Positions 29,052-32,343 of a DNA stretch of 32,343 nt are shown one piece after another (within the stretch, counting starts at the first letter, position 1; every line of letters starts with the position of its first letter). The position numbers and the translations under genes were made by a program. Origin of the DNA: Nitrososphaerota archaeon (GTDB lineage Archaea; Thermoproteota; Nitrososphaeria; Nitrososphaerales; Gagatemarchaeaceae); contig JAGWHE010000012.1 of the NCBI GenBank assembly GCA_028866945.1, forward strand, positions 1 to 32,343, written 5' to 3'. The notes under the pieces were generated by a model that saw nothing but the letters and a program-made list of their open reading frames with translations, had not been told where the DNA came from and made no database searches.

Positions 29052-29980
29052 GTGAGGGTCGTCCCGGTGTAATGGAGGAAGACGTCTTCCAGGGACGGCT
29101 CCTTGAGGTTCACGCTCTGCACCTTCCCACCCTTGGCTGTCACCAGGTTGATCATGTGGGGCAGCAGCTCCCTCCCGTTGCTCAGGGCGATCTTCAGCAG
29201 GTCGCCCTCGAAGTGAGCCTCCTTCACCTCCTCGACGTGCTTGACCTCCCCCACCAGCTCCGGAAACGGTGCCTCGAGCTTCATCTCGATGACGTCCCTC
29301 CCCTTGAGGGTCCCCTTCAGCCTGGCCGGCTCCCCCACCTGCACCATCTCCCCCCTGCTCATTATTCCCACCCTGTCCGACATCCTGTCGGCCTCGTCCA
29401 TCATGTTCGTCGCGAGCACAACCGTCGTCCCCCCGTCCCTGAGCTCGTCGATCATGTCCCACACCATCAGCCTGGACGGGACGTCGAGGTAGGCCGTCGG
29501 CTCGTCGAACACCGCTATCTTGGGACGCTGGACGAAGACCTTCGCGTTCTCTATCTTCTTCTTCGTCCCCCCGCTGAGCATCCACGTCCGCTTCTTCGCT
29601 TCGCCGGCAAGGCCGAACTTCGTGAGCACGTCGTCTATCCGCTTCTCTCTGACGCCCTTCTCCACCCCGGTGACCTTCCCATGCCACTGGAGTATCTCTC
29701 TGGCAGAGAGTATCCTGTCGTACTTCGGGTCCTGGAAGCTTATCCCTATGAGCGACTTGACCTTGTCAGGCTCCGCGCTCGCGCTGTGGCCGTCGACGAC
29801 GACCTCCCCCCTGGTGGGGTTGTAGACCGTCGCCATGGTCATGATGAGGGTCGTCTTCCCCGCTCCATTCGGGCCCAGAAGCCCGAAGATCTCCTGGTCC
29901 TCGATGTCGCAGGTGACCCCCTTCACGGCGTAGACGTCCTTGAAGGACTTCGCCACGTCCTTGAACTGAATCATCGCCAA
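29048..29980 (-). CDS. ABC exporter ATP-binding protein (DrrA type)
   Basis: A 310-residue ABC ATPase with a C-terminal 80-residue extension typical of DrrA/CcmA-type exporters. Walker A is GPNGAGKTT (36-44), Q-loop Gln83, signature LSGGT (135-139), Walker B VFDEP (157-161). The H-loop position reads ATNMMDEAD: the switch histidine is Asn192, which usually abolishes or reduces ATP hydrolysis in ABC proteins. The Walker B region also differs from the usual GLD pattern (TAYLD). It either works in a degenerate pair or has compensating changes. TTG start (or ATG six bases later) 44 bases after the carboxypeptidase gene, so possibly cotranscribed. Confidence 0.87.
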   Translation of the reverse strand: MAMIQFKDVAKSFKDVYAVKGVTCDIEDQEIFGLLGPNGAGKTTLIMTMATVYNPTRGEVVVDGHSASAEPDKVKSLIGISFQDPKYDRILSAREILQWHGKVTGVEKGVREKRIDDVLTKFGLAGEAKKRTWMLSGGTKKKIENAKVFVQRPKIAVFDEPTAYLDVPSRLMVWDMIDELRDGGTTVVLATNMMDEADRMSDRVGIMSRGEMVQVGEPARLKGTLKGRDVIEMKLEAPFPELVGEVKHVEEVKEAHFEGDLLKIALSNGRELLPHMINLVTAKGGKVQSVNLKEPSLEDVFLHYTGTTLT

Positions 29981-30024
29981 TCAGTGGCACCCGTCCGGGC
30001 GCTGGTCACAGCCCCCGCCAGCCC

Positions 30025-31506
30025 CTATTCGAGGTACTTGTGCTCGAAGTATGCCAGGAGCCTCTGGGGGTTGTAGGCCTCCCCGAACACCCTGTCCTGC
30101 AGCTCCTTGGGGGTGTAGGTGGAGCCGTGCCTGTGGATGTTCTTCCCAAGCCACTCTTTCAGCTCCGTGACGTCCCCCTTCTGGAGGGCCTCCTGGACCA
30201 TGGCTCCATCCCTCATCTTGTGCCATATCATCGCAGCCACCACGTTGCCCAGGGTGTAAGTGGCGAAGTAGCCGAACGACCCGCCGCTCCAGTGGACGTC
30301 CTGGAGCGCGCCCTCGGCGTCGTTCTTCGGCTTTATCCCCAGATAGTCTTCGAAGGTGTCGTTCCAGAGCGAAGGTATCTCCGAGACCTTCACGTCTCCA
30401 GCTATCACCTTCTTCTCGACGTCGTACCTGACCGCCGTATGGAAGTTGTAGGTGAGCTCGTCCGCGTCCACCCTGACGAAGCTCTTCCTGACCGTGTTGA
30501 AGTACAGATACAGCTGCTCGGCGTCGTACTTCCGGACGAACGGCAGGTGCTTCCGCAGGCTCGGGTTGATGAGCCTGACGAACCCCATGCTCCTGCCCAC
30601 CACGTTCTCCCAGAACCGCGACTGCGACTCATGGATGCCGTATGACGCCCCGTCCGCCACGGGGGTGAAGGCGAGCGCCTGGTCTATGCCCAGGCCGTAG
30701 ATTGCATGGCCGCTTTCGTGCGCCGTGCTGTACATCGTCGCCTTGAAGTTCCTGCCCTCGTACCTGGTCGTGATCCTGACGTCGTCCTGGGCGATCTGGA
30801 CGGTGAAGGGGTGGGTCGACACGTCCATCCTGAACCTGTCCTTCGGCATCTTCAGCACCCTGATCACTTCCTCGTTGACCTTCTCCATGGCGCCGGTGTC
30901 GTACTTGGCCGCCTCCAGGGGGTGCCTCGAAGGGAAGACCCCCGCCGCGCTCACCTTCGCCAGCAGCTTCTTGCTCTGGGGAATGAGCTTCGCGTAAACC
31001 GAGTCCGCATCCCGAACCGTGAACCCCTCCTCGAAGAGGTCCAAGAGCGCGTTGTAGGGGTGCTTCTCGTATCCAAGCTTGTCCGCAATCTTCCTCTCCA
31101 ACCCGACTATCTTCTCCAGATGCGGCCTGAACATGTCGAAGTCAGACTTCTTGCGGGCTGTCCGCCACACCACCGTCGCTTCGGTGGTCACCCGCTCCAT
31201 CTCGTCCACGAGTTCCGGAGGGATCTTGAGGTAGTAGTCCAGGCTGCGCCTCAGGACTCTGACCACTCCCTTCTCCATGTCGTCCAGGTCCCTGGCCTTC
31301 TCGGCCTTCCTCACCAGGCCGTCGAGCTCGATGGTCGCCTTCTGGGACATCATGGCGAGCTGCCCCAGGGCGATGCCGCGCGGCCGGGCTCCCTTCTCCG
31401 GCATGTGGGTCTCCGTGTCCCAGCCGAGGACCGCCTGAGAGTGCCCGAGCGCCCACACCTGCGTGTAGCGCTTCAAGATGTCCCTGACTATGGGGTTGCG
31501 AGCCAT
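30025..31506 (-). CDS. M32 family metallocarboxypeptidase (Taq type)
   Basis: A 493-residue cytoplasmic zinc carboxypeptidase. The zinc motif HESGH is at 263-267, the third ligand glutamate lies in HESQSRFWEN (292-301), and DVHWSGGSFGYFATYTLGN near residue 420 is the family's substrate-pocket motif. Length and order match Thermus and Pyrococcus enzymes, which remove C-terminal residues other than Pro with broad specificity. ATG start with an AAAAAAGG box about 30 bases upstream, giving a four-base leader. It may recycle peptides; the link to the downstream exporter is only positional. Confidence 0.92.
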   Translation of the reverse strand: MARNPIVRDILKRYTQVWALGHSQAVLGWDTETHMPEKGARPRGIALGQLAMMSQKATIELDGLVRKAEKARDLDDMEKGVVRVLRRSLDYYLKIPPELVDEMERVTTEATVVWRTARKKSDFDMFRPHLEKIVGLERKIADKLGYEKHPYNALLDLFEEGFTVRDADSVYAKLIPQSKKLLAKVSAAGVFPSRHPLEAAKYDTGAMEKVNEEVIRVLKMPKDRFRMDVSTHPFTVQIAQDDVRITTRYEGRNFKATMYSTAHESGHAIYGLGIDQALAFTPVADGASYGIHESQSRFWENVVGRSMGFVRLINPSLRKHLPFVRKYDAEQLYLYFNTVRKSFVRVDADELTYNFHTAVRYDVEKKVIAGDVKVSEIPSLWNDTFEDYLGIKPKNDAEGALQDVHWSGGSFGYFATYTLGNVVAAMIWHKMRDGAMVQEALQKGDVTELKEWLGKNIHRHGSTYTPKELQDRVFGEAYNPQRLLAYFEHKYLE

Positions 31507-31532
31507 GCTTTGACGGCCACCGTCAGGGCGCT

Positions 31533-31540
31533 CCTTTTTT
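31533..31540 (-). promoter_or_regulatory. TATA-like box of M32 carboxypeptidase gene
   Basis: AAAAAAGG on the minus strand, centred about 30 bases before the ATG at 31506. It lies 31 bases from the opposite-facing box of the DUF1684 gene. Confidence 0.45.
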
Positions 31541-31571
31541 CAGCTTTGCCCATCGCCGGGGAGGGGAAAGT

Positions 31572-31579
31572 CCTATTTC
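31572..31579 (+). promoter_or_regulatory. TATA-like box of DUF1684 gene
   Basis: CCTATTTC is centred 25.5 bases before the ATG at 31601. Confidence 0.5.
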
Positions 31580-31600
31580 GGGGATGCTCCCATTCGCCCC

Positions 31601-32146
31601 ATGGACCCGCAAGACCAGGCGACCTGGGAGAGGGCGCTCAGCAGGTTCAGGCGCGACAAGGACGAGTTCTTCAGGGCAGGGGACGACTCCCCCCTCCCCC
31701 CGGGCGAGAGGGCCTCCTTCGTCGGGCTGAACTACTTCGACCCTGACCCATCCCTGCGGATCGAGGCAGGCCTCCACAGGTACGCCGAACCGGAAGCCAT
31801 CATGGTCTCGACGAGCAAGGGCAGCCGCCAGCTCTTCAACAGGGTGGGGTACTTCGACCTCGCCATCGGCGGGAGCGATGTCCGCGTCACGGCCTACCAG
31901 TCCGCTGAGAGAGACGACCCGAACCTCTTCATCCCCTTCCGCGACGGGACTTCGGGCCAGGAGAGCTACGGCTCCGCCCGCTACCTCGACATGGAGGTGG
32001 AGCATGACGACGAGTACGCGGTCGACTTCAACTACGCGTACAACCCATACTGCGCCTACTCGGAGGACTACGTCTGCCCGCTGCCGCCCCAGGAGAACTG
32101 GCTGAAGGTCCCCATCAGGGCCGGCGAACGGAAGTACCACGACTAG
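31601..32146 (+). CDS. DUF1684 family protein
   Basis: A 181-residue soluble protein of DUF1684. The N-terminal helix WERALSRFRRDKDEFFRAGD is followed by FVGLNYFDPDPSLRIEA, and the second half contains LFIPFRDGTSGQESYGSARY and VDFNYAYNPYCAYSEDYVCP with two conserved-looking Cys. These are the strongest family signatures (FRD.TSG..TYG..RY and D.N.AYNP.CAY). No enzymatic role is established. Leaderless ATG. Its TAG stop overlaps the stop of the convergent partial gene through CTAG. Confidence 0.88.
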   Translation: MDPQDQATWERALSRFRRDKDEFFRAGDDSPLPPGERASFVGLNYFDPDPSLRIEAGLHRYAEPEAIMVSTSKGSRQLFNRVGYFDLAIGGSDVRVTAYQSAERDDPNLFIPFRDGTSGQESYGSARYLDMEVEHDDEYAVDFNYAYNPYCAYSEDYVCPLPPQENWLKVPIRAGERKYHD

Positions 32147-32343
32147 TAGATCATCCTGTCGCTGACCCGCAACCTTCGCGCCTCTGACAGGAACCGGGGT
32201 GCGGCCATGCCCGCCCTCCTGGCCTCGGCGAGGCACCAGAGCTGCGAGACGAATACGCAGTGGAAGAACTGCTCCATCGCAGACTTCCCCCTGGCAGGGA
32301 CCGCCACCGAAGCGAACCCTTCCGCTGCAAGGGCCCTCCTCAA
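32143..32343 (-). CDS. Unknown protein, partial at right edge
   Basis: The C-terminal part of a leftward gene; 66 residues are visible and the frame stays open to the window edge, so the true start lies outside. The visible part is helical and basic (QFFHCVFVSQLWCLAEARRA, RFLSEARRLRVSDRM). I do not recognise it. The stop overlaps the DUF1684 stop by four bases. Confidence 0.55.
   Translation of the reverse strand: MRRALAAEGFASVAVPARGKSAMEQFFHCVFVSQLWCLAEARRAGMAAPRFLSEARRLRVSDRMIY

Noticed and set aside
29052-29687. N-terminal extension of the first ABC-2 permease
   Set aside because: It lies in an alternative frame of the ATPase gene and is Arg/Gly/Glu-rich without helices; the TTGA overlap at 29048-29051 gives a better start.
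29072-30076. Long plus-strand frame opposite the DrrA-type ATPase
   Set aside because: The minus strand encodes a complete ABC ATPase with all motifs; the plus frame is its antisense shadow.
30706-31746. Long plus-strand frame opposite the M32 carboxypeptidase
   Set aside because: Antisense shadow of a gene with an intact HESGH zinc site.
1-32343. Mobile element, prophage, CRISPR array, tRNA or rRNA
   Set aside because: No transposase, integrase or phage protein, no regularly spaced repeats and no tRNA- or rRNA-like sequence was seen in the short intergenic gaps.

Overview
The window looks like chromosome from a GC-rich archaeon. The main evidence is promoter structure. Most transcription units have an AT-rich TATA-like octamer (CTTAAATC, TATAAATA, CTTATATC and similar) centred about 26-28 bases before the start codon, so the mRNAs would be leaderless or nearly so. 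GTG and TTG starts are common, and genes inside operons use GGTGA/GGAG-type ribosome binding sites. Gene content agrees: an aKMT-type lysine methyltransferase, an archaeal SET protein, a ComA homologue, M32 carboxypeptidase and N-glycosylation-like surface proteins. A heterotrophic member of the Nitrososphaerota/Thaumarchaeota or a relative is my best guess, but no marker gene here proves it. I see no rRNA, tRNA, CRISPR array, insertion sequence or phage gene.

Region 1 (37-8589) is a possible organosulfonate or small-acid uptake and breakdown locus. It holds a class II aldolase, an acetolactate-synthase-like ThDP enzyme, a ComA-like phosphosulfolactate synthase homologue, a second ThDP enzyme that closely resembles sulfoacetaldehyde acetyltransferase (Xsc), and a nitrate/sulfonate/taurine-type ABC importer with an extra two-helix membrane protein inside its operon.

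Region 2 (8606-15695) is a catabolic cassette: carboxymuconolactone decarboxylase-like protein, MmgE/PrpD, two RraA-family aldolase-like proteins, a DUF6282 metal-hydrolase-like protein, a cyclase/kynurenine-formamidase-like protein, a 14-helix MFS exporter and a flavin/F420-binding split-barrel protein. Regions 1 and 2 together look like one accessory metabolic island; the true substrate is unknown.

Region 3 (15780-25804) holds mostly small or monocistronic genes: a membrane-anchored winged helix protein, a large secreted or anchored Ser/Thr-rich protein, several small conserved-looking proteins, a DUF6308-like protein, a DUF998 membrane protein, a cupin, a two-gene protein-lysine-methylation operon (membrane-anchored aKMT-like enzyme plus SET protein), a DJ-1/PfpI protein, a threonine-dehydratase-family enzyme preceded by a possible leader ORF, a frameshifted MaoC-like gene and an ASCH-domain protein.

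Region 4 (25901-32343) holds a CPA2 cation/proton antiporter with C-terminal CBS-like domains, a three-gene DrrAB-type ABC exporter read leftwards behind an M32 carboxypeptidase, a DUF1684 protein, and a partial gene at the right edge. Genes are tightly packed, many overlap by 4 or 8 bases, and no gene-free stretch exceeds 300 bases except the MaoC pseudogene zone at 25023-25489.
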